The notes: a model not told the origin generated them from the letters alone. A stretch of 64,000 nucleotides of DNA from Cryptomeria japonica (GCF_030272615.1 NC_081414.1:768378153-768442152), one strand, 5' to 3'; shown: positions 35,753 to 48,839, counted from the first letter of the stretch. Numbers and translations are program-made.

Positions 35753-35985
35753 AGTCATGTGCTCCGCATTAGTCAAGTACTACAGTGACAAATCCTTCAG
35801 GATCGATGTATTGAAGGATGCTACTCCTTAGGGGGAGCAACATAGTAGATTTGGAAGCTTGTGCCTCCACTTTGGAATTGTTGTCAAAGGGGGAGAAGAT
35901 ATCTAATGTTGAAGATACACTAGTCTATGATGTTTTCAGTCGCAATGCTACACTAAGTATTTCCATCAATGCCAAAGGGGGAGAT
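35753..35985 (+). other. 3' untranslated region and polypurine tract of element E
   Basis: This is non-coding and holds extra purine blocks (agggggagc near 35830, aaagggggagaag near 35887). The true polypurine tract aaagggggagat (35974-35985) touches the 3' LTR. Confidence 0.88.
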
Positions 35986-37404
35986 TGTTGGATATTATTG
36001 GCATATGATGAACTGACATGTTGATATGATGATAATATATGTTGTCAATGATGTCAATAGGTTTTAAGTGAACCGGAATGAAGAGGTATGAGGAGATGCA
36101 GTGAACTGGTGTCAAGGTTTCACTAAGTGTGACTACCGATTGGCAGTCTTAGCTCTACGATTTCTGGTTTGGTAATCTTGCTTGTGTGATGCAACCGATG
36201 ATATTGTGTGATGAGTTAGCTAAGAGATGTGAATGAGATCAAGGTGCCACATCAGCCTTGTGTACATAAAGGATTTCCTTAAGGATCTTGCATGAGAAGA
36301 TTGACTGTGTTTGAAGTCTACCTCGGGAATGATCATTCTTCTTGGCGGTATGAGAAGAGAGCGTGATGAGTTACTGATTCCTATGTGTGGTGAAGAATGG
36401 ACGATGCAGATCATCTTGTGATCTATTTGAAATTGTAATACTCTATGCAATGTGTTTGGATAGTCAAGATTGGATCATCTGTGTTGTAAACCTAAGATGC
36501 TTAGGGTTTAGGGTTTATGTTGCCGACCTAAATGTTGTCTATAAGGTCGATGATATTTGTTATTGTAAATTTGTTGGCAAATGTTGTGTGTGTATCTGAG
36601 TGATGAGATGCTTGCCAGACCAGTAAGAGGAAAATTACAGAGTGCGATTGCAGAGAAGAGGAAATGAAAAGGATCTACCTTGGCATGTAGTGCTATTATC
36701 AGATCCAAAGTTTTACCTGTTATCTTCTAATCATTTCAACAGTTGAAAAATCCCTTTATCGGGTAGATTTAATTGGCTTATTGTAAAAACTTTAACAAGG
36801 TGACTCAACATCATTGAGTTTTTCAAATCCTCTAGTGAGGTAACCTCTAATAGGGTTTCAACCTTTAACAGGGTATATAGCCATCCCTTAATCGGGTGAT
36901 CTCTAACAGGGTCGGTTCCTAACAGAACCTTATTGTATAGTCTTTAACCAAATTAGGCTCTTAATAGGGCGAGCTTCAAAAGAGTTCAAAAACAAGCTTG
37001 TGGGTATTCATCCCCACCATGGTTTTTCCCGTTTCGATTTCCACATGAAAAATCTATGTGTTATGTGTTATGCATTTTTCATGTGATGATTATGCATTAC
37101 TTGGTTGAATGATTATGCATGCAAAGTTATTATGTTATGGTATTACTGGTATACCACATGCAAATGTTTATGGGTGAAGTTGATATCAAGTATGGATAGT
37201 ATTTGAAGTGTTTAGACTTATCAGTTTATGATGTCTGATGTCTTACTGTGTTTAACCGGTATTGCCGTGGTTAAGTTTAGTGATTGTGACAACCAGTTGG
37301 TATTGCTTTAACCAGATAAGTTGTTGAGAATTTTTTTTGCTTGTACTGATTCACCCCCCCTCTCAGTACCGATTGGGGTATCTGTTGTTCATCATTATTC
37401 ATCA
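35986..37404 (+). repeat. 3' LTR of element E
   Basis: This is the partner of 30194-31611, one base longer. It ends ATTCATCA at 37404 and is followed by the exact duplicate cacta. Confidence 0.93.
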
Positions 37405-37825
37405 CACTAGTGGTGGTGCAATCTTCCTAGGTAATGGGTTGGTCTCATGGAACAAAAAGAAGCAAGATTTCATTTCTCTATCTACTGCTGAGGCAGAATA
37501 TATTGCTACTACCACATGTTGTTCTTAGGTACTATGGATGAAGTAGACCCTCAAGGATATTTAGGTAGAGGTGTCTCACCCCATTTCCATCCAGTGGGAC
37601 AATTTCAGTGCAATTAACGTATCAAAGAATTTGGTTATGAACTCAAGGACAAAGCATATTTCCAACAAACATAATTTTCTTAGGGAGAAGGTGGCAGATC
37701 AGGAAGTCAAGGTAGAGTATGTTCCTATAGGTGAACAAGTGGTTGATATCTTCACCAAGCCTCTACTGGTAAACACTTTTGAGTATTTGAGACACAAGTT
37801 AGGTGTGGTGTCACGTGCTTCATGA
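37405..37825 (+). pseudogene. RNase H of element D, remaining part
   Basis: The frame cut at 30193 resumes here: SGGAIFLGNGLVSW, LSTAEAEYIA, SAINVSKN and VDIFTKPLL. Stops lie near 37526 and 37545. It completes the copia RNase H of D, which would have degraded the RNA strand of RNA/DNA hybrids. Confidence 0.92.
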
Positions 37826-38258
37826 AATTAAATATGTATGAAGATCTATGGTTAAGAGGGAGTTCATTGTAAAATATCCTATCTCTTGGACCATATGCTA
37901 GACATAGGGGGAGATCAATTGTTTATGATGCAGTACTAGCATGCTTGAAATTTTGGGTGTACTGGAAGAAAAAATTGTAGAAGAAGGAAATTGTTGTAGA
38001 AATACCCAAGAGAATTTCATGATTACGAGAATATACTTTCCCAATTGGTAGCACTCATAATACAATCACATTTGATTCTTATATGCTGCTGGTTGAGTGG
38101 ATTCTGGCCAAAGGGGGAGAATACACTGTATAACTGGTGGAGAATGAATTAGATGGAAGGAGGCACCCAACCCTTTGTCATTGTTGTTAAAGGGGATAAT
38201 GATCAAATGGGCCAGATGAAGGAATAAAGTGTGTTGACATCAATGCCAAAGGGGAGAT
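37826..38258 (+). other. 3' untranslated region and polypurine tract of element D
   Basis: This is non-coding, with the purine blocks (aagagggagt, ataggggag, aaagggggag) seen near the 3' ends of the other copia elements. The polypurine tract aaaggggagat lies at 38248-38258. Confidence 0.85.
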
Positions 38259-39134
38259 TTTTGGCATTATATTGTCAATGATGTCAAACAGTATGGTATG
38301 GTCACCGGGGTGAGTAAATAGTGGTGACTAGTATGGGTGAAGTAAGTAATAATGTCAACTAGTATGAAGGATGTAGTGTGTAAGTAGACATAAAAGGTAT
38401 GTTACCGGTACACATGAAGTGCAACATCTACCAATAAAGAAGGACCACCGGCAAGCAAGCAAAGAAGCAAAGAAGAACAAAGGGATGTGATCATTGATAG
38501 ACAAAGAGAAGTATAATGCAATCGGTAAATGGATTTAGTGGATGGACCAACATGTTTGATGGAAGGCCAAGTTGATCCACCAATAGAGGAGAGGTCAACA
38601 GGTATGAAGGTCCACCAGTGAAGTTAGGTTATACTATTGAGGTGTGTTGTACCAATAAAGAGTCGGTCGGCGAAGGATGTCAAACCAAATTTGCAGTCTA
38701 AGCATATGTGGATTTCGATAAGCATGACAGGTGGACACCAAGTGGCAAGCATGCAGAGGTCGGTGAAGTGTTCATTGATGTGATAGTTGACAAGTAGGTC
38801 AACATTAATAAAGAACCTGCAAATCATGGGACAATGGCAGGATGTTGCAGCTCGAGGGAGACAAAGTGGTAAGGTGATTGAAATGACCTTGCAGGATCGT
38901 TAGCTGAAGGAAATAGCCAAGCCATTAAAGGTGATTAATAGAGAAACCCCTAAAAGCATGTTGCAGACATCTAAAAATAGAAAATATGCATTGGAAGGCA
39001 AGGATATGGTAGTGTTGTTTGATATGATGTAGATCATCTTTCCAAAAAAGGAGATTCGATCAGATTTGATATGGATTGAGTTGTTAGAGGAAAACCCTAG
39101 CACACCACTGTTTGAATTTTTCTTTTGGTGGGAA
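38259..39134 (+). repeat. 3' LTR of element D, first piece
   Basis: This starts TTTTGGCATTAT, with the expected TG changed to TT, and matches 23603-24495 of the 5' LTR. It is broken at 39134 by insertion H. Confidence 0.87.
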
Positions 39135-42100
39135 ATGTAATGCCTACCAAAATACCCTAGAGAAATATAGCTAAAAACATGCTAATTAATTTTTTTTTAA
39201 AACAATACAACACATAACATCACTTAAGCAATGCAGTGAGCACACAACAACAATTAAGTGTTATGAAAATAGAATAATTCACTCAAGCTATTCAAACAAG
39301 TATGCAAGCGGAATACAATAAATCATTTCTACTACTCCCTAGGGTACCTCAATGCCATTACTTAATCTACCTACATAAGAAATAACCATTTACTTTCTTC
39401 CAATTCAATACCTCATAATCTTAATCATTATACACACATAGGTGCAACATAGCAATACCTAACACTCAAGATATGCAACCTTCTTAATCTGTCATTTAAT
39501 ATGAGATTCTATCTTTAAATGCACCACTATTTCCTTTTTCACTTAGATTCATTTTATACACCAAGTCCAAATGTTCCTATTACCATTAACCAATCTCTGA
39601 ATATAAACATCACCATACACATACCAAGATTAATCCCTTACATTGCATTAACATGATTTCCATTTACAATTAACTTCTACATAGTCATTTATAATTCTAT
39701 GCTCCTAGCATACTTATTACTTCATCATGATTCCAAAAGCACATAATGCAATACTCACAAAGTCTCCTTAAACATTTAACCCATAGCTTGTTTAATACTC
39801 ATAAAATCTCTTACACTATATCAATTAACCAACAATCATCTTATTACAAGTCAGGTAACTACACAAATTCATCTCAACACAAACTATGATTCAATATCCT
39901 AATTCCATAACCACTAATAGCATCCACCAAATGGAGATATGATCTTAAACCATAACACATGATACATTATAATCCTTTCTTAAAAGACAAGCATTCATTT
40001 TACCATCTACCCATACACTTATTAGTAATTTCCATTAATAAGATTAGAAATTCATTCACTAATAAGATCCATACAATATCTCATAAGGAACCTTCAATTA
40101 CACCCCAATAATTATAAGATTTCAATTCAATCATTAGATCACTGTCTACGAAGTATGATACTATGATTTCAAATTCTTTAATCACAACTCATAAACATGT
40201 CCTAAGATATCTTCCAACATTACTCAAACTCATACATTCTATCAAGACTTAACATTTCTTCTACTTAAATCATTAGTTAAAGACATCATTTCAAATCTAA
40301 TACCATTATCATAACATTTACCCGATTTACTTTTAACATGGTTCATCAAGAATACAAAATACATCATTTAGTTTCAAACAACAATACTTATCCACATCTC
40401 ATGCATCCATTTCATTTAATATAAATGCGTTACAATACTACTCAAGGTTCATCATTACAATCATCTACCATAATCAAAAGCTTTCACTATAACTAGAACA
40501 ACATAGTCATTTCTCATATACATGACTTCTTTTACAACCGTTACATAAGAATTTCATTACATAAATCACATCATCATTTACATTCTTTCTGCAATTATTA
40601 TCCATGAACAATTTGAAGAAGCATCCTCATCCATGCAAGAAGAATCCAAAGAAAGGAGCATCCCAATGGTTTAAAAGCACCAACCACCCGACCATGTGGA
40701 ACCAAAGGAACCACCCCCCATGCTAGGAGATGACACAAGGTCCTAACACACACTCTACATCTAGGCTGACACTCAAAACCAAAGAGACTAACCAACAAGG
40801 ACTCTCAAGCAAGAACTCACACAGAGCCACAAGAATAAACTCCCAGAGGCATAAAACTCTTCAGGACATAAATGTATCCAATAAGCATAATCATAAATTA
40901 TAAAGGGGGAACACATGTAGGAGTGGAGTGTCATCACATGCCATCCTCATAAAATAATAATATAATAACACAAGGCACTAGCCTAATGGACATGTGGAGC
41001 CATCTCAACTTATGAGAGACCAAGGGAGATTAGCTTACCATCTTCACGGGCTTCTCATGCTTATCCTAAAACATCCTCCCTAGGACTAAGCCATGAGGCT
41101 CAAAACTATTTATTATCTTGTTTAAATGAGTTATAATTACCCATCCCAATTAATTTATCATCAATGCTATCACTTGTTTACAAATCATGGAAAACTCCAA
41201 TGTGCCTTGGTGGTCTAGACTTCATGCATCCTTACAAGGAACCTCATGCCAACCTATCTCTCATGACCCCAGTCATCACAAGGAAGCCCACTCCTCCTAA
41301 CATGGCCCAACAATAAATCACAAGAGGCTCTAAAACAAAATACAAATCTGCAACATAACACTCATATGCATCCAATGGCTTACTCCCCAAAATAAGGATA
41401 TTCAAGTAGCTAGAAACACAATGAACCTCTTGGCAATACCACATCAAAAACTATAATTAACCATCAACGAAAAGAATCATAAATATCATAAAATCCTTTT
41501 TATTTAAATCTGAGATAAAAATGAAAACAAAACAGCAACCAAATTCATATTCATAAAGCCTTATGACAAGGAAACTTGACATAGTCAAAACTGCAACAAC
41601 ATAAAAAAATTGAGCCTCTTGGCCAACAATAAACATAGGCATATCAAGCCATAAAATTTGCTGTCATTAATGAAAGTAAAACCACAGCAAGGCCAACTCA
41701 CTTGCTGCCCCAAAACAACAACACTTCCAACTCACCAACCATAGCACATCAATATGGATGAAAGCACAATTATTTCCCCAATAAGATAGGAAGGTAAATA
41801 TGCTTGAAACCAACAAAATACATAAAAAAAAATCAGATATAAAATTAGAAAACTCACCAACACCCTCAACAATGCCTCTGGTACAAGAATTAATTCACAA
41901 AGTACAACACAAGCAAGCAACTAGCAAATTAACCTACAGGAAAAATTACAAGAAAAACTACAGGAAACCATTTCTCACATTCTAACTTGATTTCTCAAAA
42001 ATAAGAAGAATAAAATAATCCCTTCCAAATCTGATTTCTTAAAATAAGAATCAATTTAAAATTCTTTTCTAAATCCTCAAACAATCTTTTAGACAATCTT

Positions 42101-43647
42101 TTAAAAAAACAATGTGAAGTGCCGAAAAAACCACCTACCTGGAAAATGCAGAAATTGGAAGAGAATCTGATGTAGAATCCAAAAAAAAAAATTCAAGCCT
42201 TTAAACCAATTCAAATCCAACCACCAGCAATCTCCAAATCAATCTCAGAAATTCATTCACCAAAAATGCCAACCCCCGTGAATGCAAGGCAGGCCTATTT
42301 ATCAAAAAAATAAAAAATAAATAAAAACAAAACCAAGCAAAACCATCCTCCAATCAAAATATTCCAAAAAAATTATATTCCATACCTACCTTCCCAAAGT
42401 TCAAGAAAATAAAATATATTTTCTACCTACCATAAACTTCCAGCCAATCAAATTCAAGGGTAGGTAAAATAAATTAAACCATTGACCTGGGGTCAAAATG
42501 ACTTTTAAATAAAAGAATACAAATTACCCCCTTTTAATTAGTTAATGGGTAAAATAATATTACTCAATAAATAAAATTCACTTTAACATTAAATAAATAA
42601 TTTCCCACCATAGACATTTATAAATAAATATTAATAATAATAGGAAATCAATAAATAAAATTAAATAAATAAAATTCCAATAAATAATAACTCAATTGAA
42701 CCCAATAAATAAAAGCTAATAAATTAAATATCAAATACTCAACATTAAATTAATAGATCAAATAATAAATAAATCTTTATTAAATAAATAAATAAAAGAT
42801 CAAGCCAATTAGATTAAATACATTATTCACTTAAATAAATTCCTTATAAGGAGAAATCCAATTACATAATGAGAAATCCATACCTCAAAACTTACACAAA
42901 AGAAGCTAGAGGGATTTGATCTCCAAACCTCCAACTCATGACGAAGAGACTTAACCAATACACCACAATACTTACTTGACCAACAAAAAGGAAAATCAAA
43001 ATAACATAAGACATCAAAAAATCATCTAACATCAAGATAACCTGACAAGGTGAACATCTTAGACCCAGAGTACGTGAGGGGATCTTGTGCCAACTCCGAA
43101 CCACATGCCATTGGGATTTAAAGACACACTTAGACCTGTGAAGCCAGGTGGAGTCGGTGTCTGGTACCTACAAATCCTGCATCCACAAAGAACGATACAA
43201 CATATGCATATATATATTATAACAGACAAAGGTTAGAGAGTCGCAATGACACATCCCGCTCATAATGAGTGATGTGACATTGTCTCTATCCCAAAGATAG
43301 TTAGACAACAATCAAACACACCATACGATCAACTCATCATAGATAATCATTAAATATGGTCAGTACATAAAAGCATCATAAAGTGCATGATTGGTATAAT
43401 TCATTATTATAGTAAGGCATGTAAAATCCGTCAACACTTATGCTCATCAAATCACATGATCAATATAATATTTTGATAATCAATCACATAATAAGTATAT
43501 ATATTATCTAATAAATCACGTGATCAATAATGATAGTATCAACATCATATAAATCATCTAAAATAGCCTATGGCCAATAATGTCTATCACGCATGAACTA
43601 AAAGTCAACTCTTGTCAAAACAAGTCAAGTTGAGGGTGGACACTACA
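39135..43647 (-). mobile_element. Insertion H, about 4.5 kb; possible solo LTR
   Basis: H interrupts D's LTR between 'ggtgggaa' and 'accctcac', which are adjacent in the 5' LTR. Its ends are TGTAATGCC and CACTACA, i.e. TG...CA. On the minus strand it would begin TGTAGTGTCC and end GGCATTACA, a common gypsy-LTR style, hence the tentative strand. I see no coding domain, no primer site, no internal direct LTR pair and no convincing 5-bp duplication. It is A/T-rich, with a long stretch of aaataaat-type simple sequence at about 42530-42850. It could be a long solo LTR or a non-autonomous element of unknown class. Confidence 0.55.
42885..42985 (-). repeat. tRNA-like segment (possible SINE or tRNA-derived piece) in H
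   Basis: On the minus strand there is an A-box-like gtggtgtattggttaag (about 42953-42969) and, about 35 bases on, a B-box-like gatcaaatcc (42912-42921). The two have the order and approximate spacing of a tRNA-type polymerase III promoter. No poly(A) end or flanking duplication is evident, so it may be only a tRNA-derived fragment. Confidence 0.35.
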
Positions 43648-43673
43648 ACCCTCACATATAAATATGTGAACTT
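43648..43673 (+). repeat. 3' LTR of element D, middle 26-base piece
   Basis: This short piece (accctcacatataaata...) matches 24495-24515 of the 5' LTR and contains D's TATA-like box at 43655-43664. It lies between insertions H and I. Its last five bases (aactt) are the left copy of I's target duplication. Confidence 0.85.
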
Positions 43674-44867
43674 TATTAGACAGTTCAATTAACCGAAAGA
43701 CAACTGAGAGTGGGGGGGGGGGGAGTGAATCAGTTGTCATAGATTACCAGAACTTTTAGTAATTAAAAATTTAATACCAAAACCCAAAATATTAATACCA
43801 TAATGCTTAAACCAAATACCAGAATACCAGTTAAACCAATTAAGCATAAACAATAATTAGAGAATAAATACCATCCACATGACACCAAGATTTATACGTG
43901 GAAAACTCGGTAAAGGAAAAAACCATGGTGGGAAGCCTACCCATAGTTAGATAATACTTCTGTAGTAAGTATGTGAATTACAATTGAGGGGCCTACACTT
44001 GTAGGAAGGCCAAAAGCCTAGAGTGCAATGCTCATCACAAAAGGAGTCTCACTGCCTACATAGAAATCTAGACTACAATCTAGAAGAATGAATGAGCTGC
44101 AATGCCTGAGTATAGTTCTGGTTAATCTCAATATTGGAGGACTAAATCCTCTTATATAAACCCAAATCGATCTCCAATGACCGACTAAATCCTCTGCCTA
44201 AATGATATTGCATTATTCGTACATCATATATCCATATCGCATTCCCTTACCATGACCTAAAATGAGATCTTACATCATATATATACAAACCCTCGACCAT
44301 AAACAATCAAGTCGGCTACCAGAAAATAAACCAATTAAATGATTACAAAACATGTTGGCCTTAGACCAAACAAATAATATTCAACTGATAAGATATCCTA
44401 GAAACACATCGAGAGGTCCAATCCACACGTTACGTTAAGCCAGTCCATAACTTAGATCAACCGGGACCCAATATAGGTCCACACGCTAAAGCAATGATCC
44501 TGATCTACCAAGTCTCAAACATAGCCACCATCAGCATCCTGAATTTCCACCAGAAGCTGCACTAACACCACTTATGCATATAATCAAAGATCTTCATCAA
44601 ATCTCTGCTAGTGAAACCCTCGCTAGAACCGCAAACATGATAGAATCCGATCACCAGACCAAAACCAACTGACTGTATATAAACATGAGTAGCAGGAATA
44701 AGCCAATTCCATAACCAAATCATACTGGAGGATATTGGATCATGTTAGATCCAAACCAACCAGAAACCACACATCCTACCAGGACTAGAAGGGTGTCGGT
44801 AAAGCATCCAAAACAGCTAGTGTTGACATCAATGTAACACATAATAAATTCCTCCAAATGGCCAACA
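43674..44867 (-). repeat. 3' LTR of element I
   Basis: On the plus strand this starts TATTAGACAG (a decayed TGTTAG) and ends GGCCAACA. It is matched by 58501-59719. It contains a run of 12 G at 43712-43723 where the shared 'tgattcacccc' motif sits in reverse. Confidence 0.92.
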
Positions 44868-45258
44868 ATCTCCCCATTTGGCATTGATGGCAACACTAAA
44901 TGTGAAAAACATCTAATTACCAAGAAATGTCAAACAAGTCTCCCCCAATGGAAGACAACCAACAGTCTCCTACATAAAGATATATCAATGAAATTATAAA
45001 ACAAAGACCAAACTCCCCCTTTGAATAATGTCTCTGTAAAGATCTGAATTACACATATATCTCTCCCCCTAATGTAAACAACTCCTTTTTTTTCACATCA
45101 ATATCTCCCCCCCTTTGACATAAATGCTAGAAATCTGACAAAAATATCAAAGCAAAAATAAAAACCACTAAAACACAAGGCTAACTACTCCCCTTGAGCA
45201 ATAGCATCTCCACATTATTGTCAAAATAAATAATATCTTTGATAATACATACCGGATT
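44868..45258 (-). other. Polypurine tract and 3' untranslated region of element I
   Basis: The minus-strand tract aaatggggagat (44868-44879) adjoins the LTR. Further purine blocks lie near 44941, 45011, 45064, 45106 and 45190 on the minus strand. Similar sequence occurs at 54230-54620 in J. The upstream end, near 45258, is the junction with truncated RT. Confidence 0.85.
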
Positions 45259-47603
45259 GATGTCATCAACAAATACTTCAATAATCAATAGATCATCATC
45301 AATGATCTTATAACATAAATTACTGTCAACATTACCCTTAGTAAAACCAAGCTTCAATAGATATTTATCCAACCTTGCATACCAAGCTTTAGGTGCCTAT
45401 TGCAATCTATATAAAGATTTTCTTAACCTGCAAACCATGTTTTTATCATCTGATAGTAAAAAATCATTAGGTTGCTCAATATAAACTTCCTCATAAAAAT
45501 CCCCATTAAAAAATGCACACTTAACATCCATCTTGTAAACCTTCTAGTTCTTATGGGCAGCATAGGCAAGAAATAATCTTATAGCTTCAATCCTAGCTAC
45601 AGGTGCAAAAGTATCTCCATAATCAATTCCTTCCTTCTGATAATATCCTTTACAAACCAATCTAGTCTTATTCCTTACAACTTGACCATCTTCATTCAAT
45701 TTATTCCTAAAAACCCATTTAGTTCCAATAACATTCTTATTTTTAGGCCGGGGAACTAAAGTCCATGTGTTATTCTTCTCAGTTTGATCTAATTCTTCTT
45801 CCATAGCTTTCAACCAACATTCATCTTTACATGCTTTAATTACTGATACCAGTTCAACTTGAGAAATTAAACATACCTCATTAGTTTCCAGTCTTCTTCT
45901 TGTCATCACTCCATTGTTCTTATCCCCAATGATTTGATCTTCTGAATGATTCAATCTCACATACCTATGAGTCTTCTAACTCTCTATTCATCTTCCCAGT
46001 TCTTTAGTTACTGTTGAATTTTCTGATACTGTCGGAGTAACTGGTTCAACACTCTATTTCAGTAAAGATGCTACCGGTTCATATATAATCATTTCCACCG
46101 CTGGTTCCTTCTCATCAAATCTGATTTGATCTCTATTAAGCTCATCCACCTTGACATTAGAACTCTCCACAACTCTCTGCAATATCTTATTATAATATCT
46201 ATATATTTTTCTTTCATTAGAATAACCAAGAAATATGCCTTCATCACATCTAGGATCAAAATTTTCAATGATATCATCTCTTTTGATATAACATTTACTA
46301 CCAAAGATTCTGAAATACTTAACTGTAGGTGTATTTCCAAACCATAATTCATAAGATGTCTTACCCATTTCTCCTTTGATATGTACTTTGTTGAATATAT
46401 AAACCATTGTTCTTACTGCTTCTCTCTAGTAGATATGAGGTAGACTAGCTTCCATCATCATTGTTCTAGCAGCATCCAAGATAGTTTTGTTCTTCGTTTC
46501 CACAACTCCATTCTGCTGAGGTGTTCGGGGAGCAGAAAATTGTTTCCTTATACCATGCTTCACACAAAATTTATTAAACTCATTAGATGTGAATTCTCCA
46601 CCATGATATGACCTCAAACATTTAATCTTCAATCCTATCTTAGTTTCCACTTTAGCCTTAAAGATTTTACACTTTTCAAAAGCCTTAGATTTCTCCCTTA
46701 GAAAAGTAACCCACATCATTCTAGAATAATCATCAATGATTAGCATAAAATATCTATCACCTTGAAAATTTTTAACTCTAGCAGTGCCACACAAATCAAT
46801 ATGAATAAGATCAAGAACATCATTAGATTGATCTTTTATACTCCTAAAAGAGGTTCTGACCTGTTTATCCATTTGACATTCTTTACACACCGAATTATAG
46901 GGCTTCACAATCTTAGGTATATATCTAACTGCCTTAGTTGAAATGATATTTACAATGCAATCAAAATTCACATGACATAGCCTCTTATGCCATAGCCAAC
47001 TCTCATCAATTTGTACAATCAAACATTTCTTCTCACCGGAATTAAAATGAAATATATTACCTTTTGTCTATGTACCGGTTGCAATCTCCAAACCAGATAT
47101 GTTAATGATTTTGCAGTTTTCATCCTTGAACTGTAATTGAATTCCCTTATCCACCAGTTGTCCTACACTCAAAAGATAACACTTCAAACCTTAAACAAAA
47201 TAAACATTATCATTATTGTGCTTACCATCCATTGATATAGTTCCTTTTCCTTTGATCATTCATGCTTTGTCATCTCCAAATCTAACTAGACTGCAATCAA
47301 ATTCTTGCAAAGATAGAAACTTCCTTTTATCTCCAGTGATATGATGTGAACATCCACTATCAATTACCCATTCATCCTTATCTTTAATTTTAACAGCAAG
47401 TGCCTTCTCTTTAGGTACATTCTCTTCTAGTGTTGGAACATCTTCCTTCAAGAACACCCATTCCTTTCCATTGCCAAAACCACTAGTAGAGTCTTCTACT
47501 GGTTCATCATCAGAGTCAGCCACACCTTTCTCATCCTCTATGTAGCATGATTTGTCTTTGTTTTTCCTGTACTTATACTTGTTCTGATATCTAGGGTTAG
47601 GCT
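45259..47603 (-). pseudogene. Protease, integrase and truncated RT of element I
   Basis: Reading leftward: an acidic linker, then protease WVIDSGCSHHITGD (D-S-G intact, near 47360). The integrase finger is HKRLCHVNF with CKEC. In the integrase core the first Asp is present (LIHIDLCG), the second is Tyr (RSYHGGEF), and the Glu is present (VVETKN). RT has [21 protein letters not shown] and the catalytic V-F-V-D-D. The coding sequence then ends abruptly. Stops are fairly few (near 46431, 46052, 45990 and 45544). Loss of the second integrase Asp and of RNase H makes it non-autonomous. Confidence 0.9.
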
Positions 47604-48839
47604 TGTTGGCAATTTGGAGGAATTGATTGTGTTTCATTCATGTTTTGTCATTGATATCAACACTAGCTATTTTGGATGCTTTACCGACACCCTTCTGGTC
47701 CTGGTAGGATGAGTGGTTTTTGGTTGGTTTGGATCTGACATGATCCAATAGGATTTGGTATAGTTTGGTTATGGAATTGGATTATTCATGATATTAATGT
47801 TCATATTTAGTCAGTTGGTTTTGGTTTGATGATCAGATGCTATCCTATTTGCTTGGGAGCTTGGCTTGTGGTACCGACGAGCATTTCACCGCCAGAGCAT
47901 TGTTGAAGATCTTTGGTGATATGCATAAGTGGTGTTGGTGCAACTTTTGGTGGAGTTTGAGGATGCTGATGGTGATCTTGTTTGAGACTTGGTGGATGGA
48001 GATCATTGCTTTGGAGTGTGGAACTATATTGGGTCCTGATTGATCTAGGTTATGGACCGACTTAGTGTAATATGTGAATAGGACCTCTCTATGTGTTTTT
48101 AGGATGTCTTATATGTTGGATATTATTTTTTTGGTCTAAGGCCAACATGTTTTGTAATTATGTAATTGGTTTATTGTCTGGTAGCCGACCTGATTATTTA
48201 TGGTCAAGGGTTTGTATATATATATATATGATGTAAGATCTCATTGTAGATCATGGTAAGGGAATGGGATGTAGATATATGATGTGCGAATAATGTAATA
48301 TCATACAAGAAGAGGATTTGTTTGATCATTGGAGATCAAGTTGGGTTTATATAAGAGGATTTAGTCCTCCGATATTGAGATTAATTGGAACTGTACTCAG
48401 GCATAGGAGATGTTGTCTTTGTAGTTCATTCCTTCTTTCATATTGTAGTCTAGATTTTTATGTAGTCAATGAGACTCCTTTTGTAATGAATAATGCGCTC
48501 TAGGTTGTTGGCCTTCTTGCAAGTATGGGCCCCTCAATTGTAATTCACATACTTACTACAAAAGTATTATCTAACTATGGGTAGGCTTCCCACCATGGTT
48601 TTTCTCTTTATCGAGATTTCCACTTATAAATCTTGGTGTCATGTAGATGGTATTTATTTTGTGATTATTGTTTATGATTAATTGGTTTAATTGCTATTCC
48701 ATTATTTGGTTTAAGCATTCTGGTATTAATTTTTTGGGTTATGATATTAAAGTTTTAATTGCTAAATGTTCTGGTAATCTGTGACAACTGATTCACCCCT
48801 CTCTCTCAGTTGTCTTCTAGTTATTTGAACTGTCTAACA
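47604..48839 (+). repeat. 5' LTR of element J
   Basis: This runs TGTTGGCAATTTGGAGG to CTGTCTAACA. A TATA-like tatatatatatatg run lies at about 48216-48230. The shared blocks cccaccatggtttttc (near 48589) and ctgattcacccctctc (near 48788) are present. Confidence 0.92.

Larger units (their letters stand above)
30194..37404 (+). mobile_element. Copia LTR retrotransposon E
   Basis: E is the most complete copia element in the window. Its LTRs are 30194-31611 and 35986-37404 (1418 and 1419 bp, roughly 90-92% alike by eye over the first 230 bases). The primer site, gag-protease, integrase, RT and RNase H are all present, as is the polypurine tract at 35974-35985. The exact target duplication cacta is at 30189-30193 and 37405-37409, and the RNase H of D reads on across it. 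Stops and about two frameshifts disable it, but the integrase triad and RT catalytic box are intact. Confidence 0.95.

Noticed and set aside
40600-41920. Several minus-strand open frames of 60-67 codons in H
   Set aside because: They have no recognisable domain, are short, and are expected by chance in A/T-rich DNA read on its T-rich strand.
48210-48232. tatatatatatatg run as a microsatellite of interest
   Set aside because: It is at the position of the TATA-like box in the I/J family LTR, so it is explained as a promoter element that has grown slightly.
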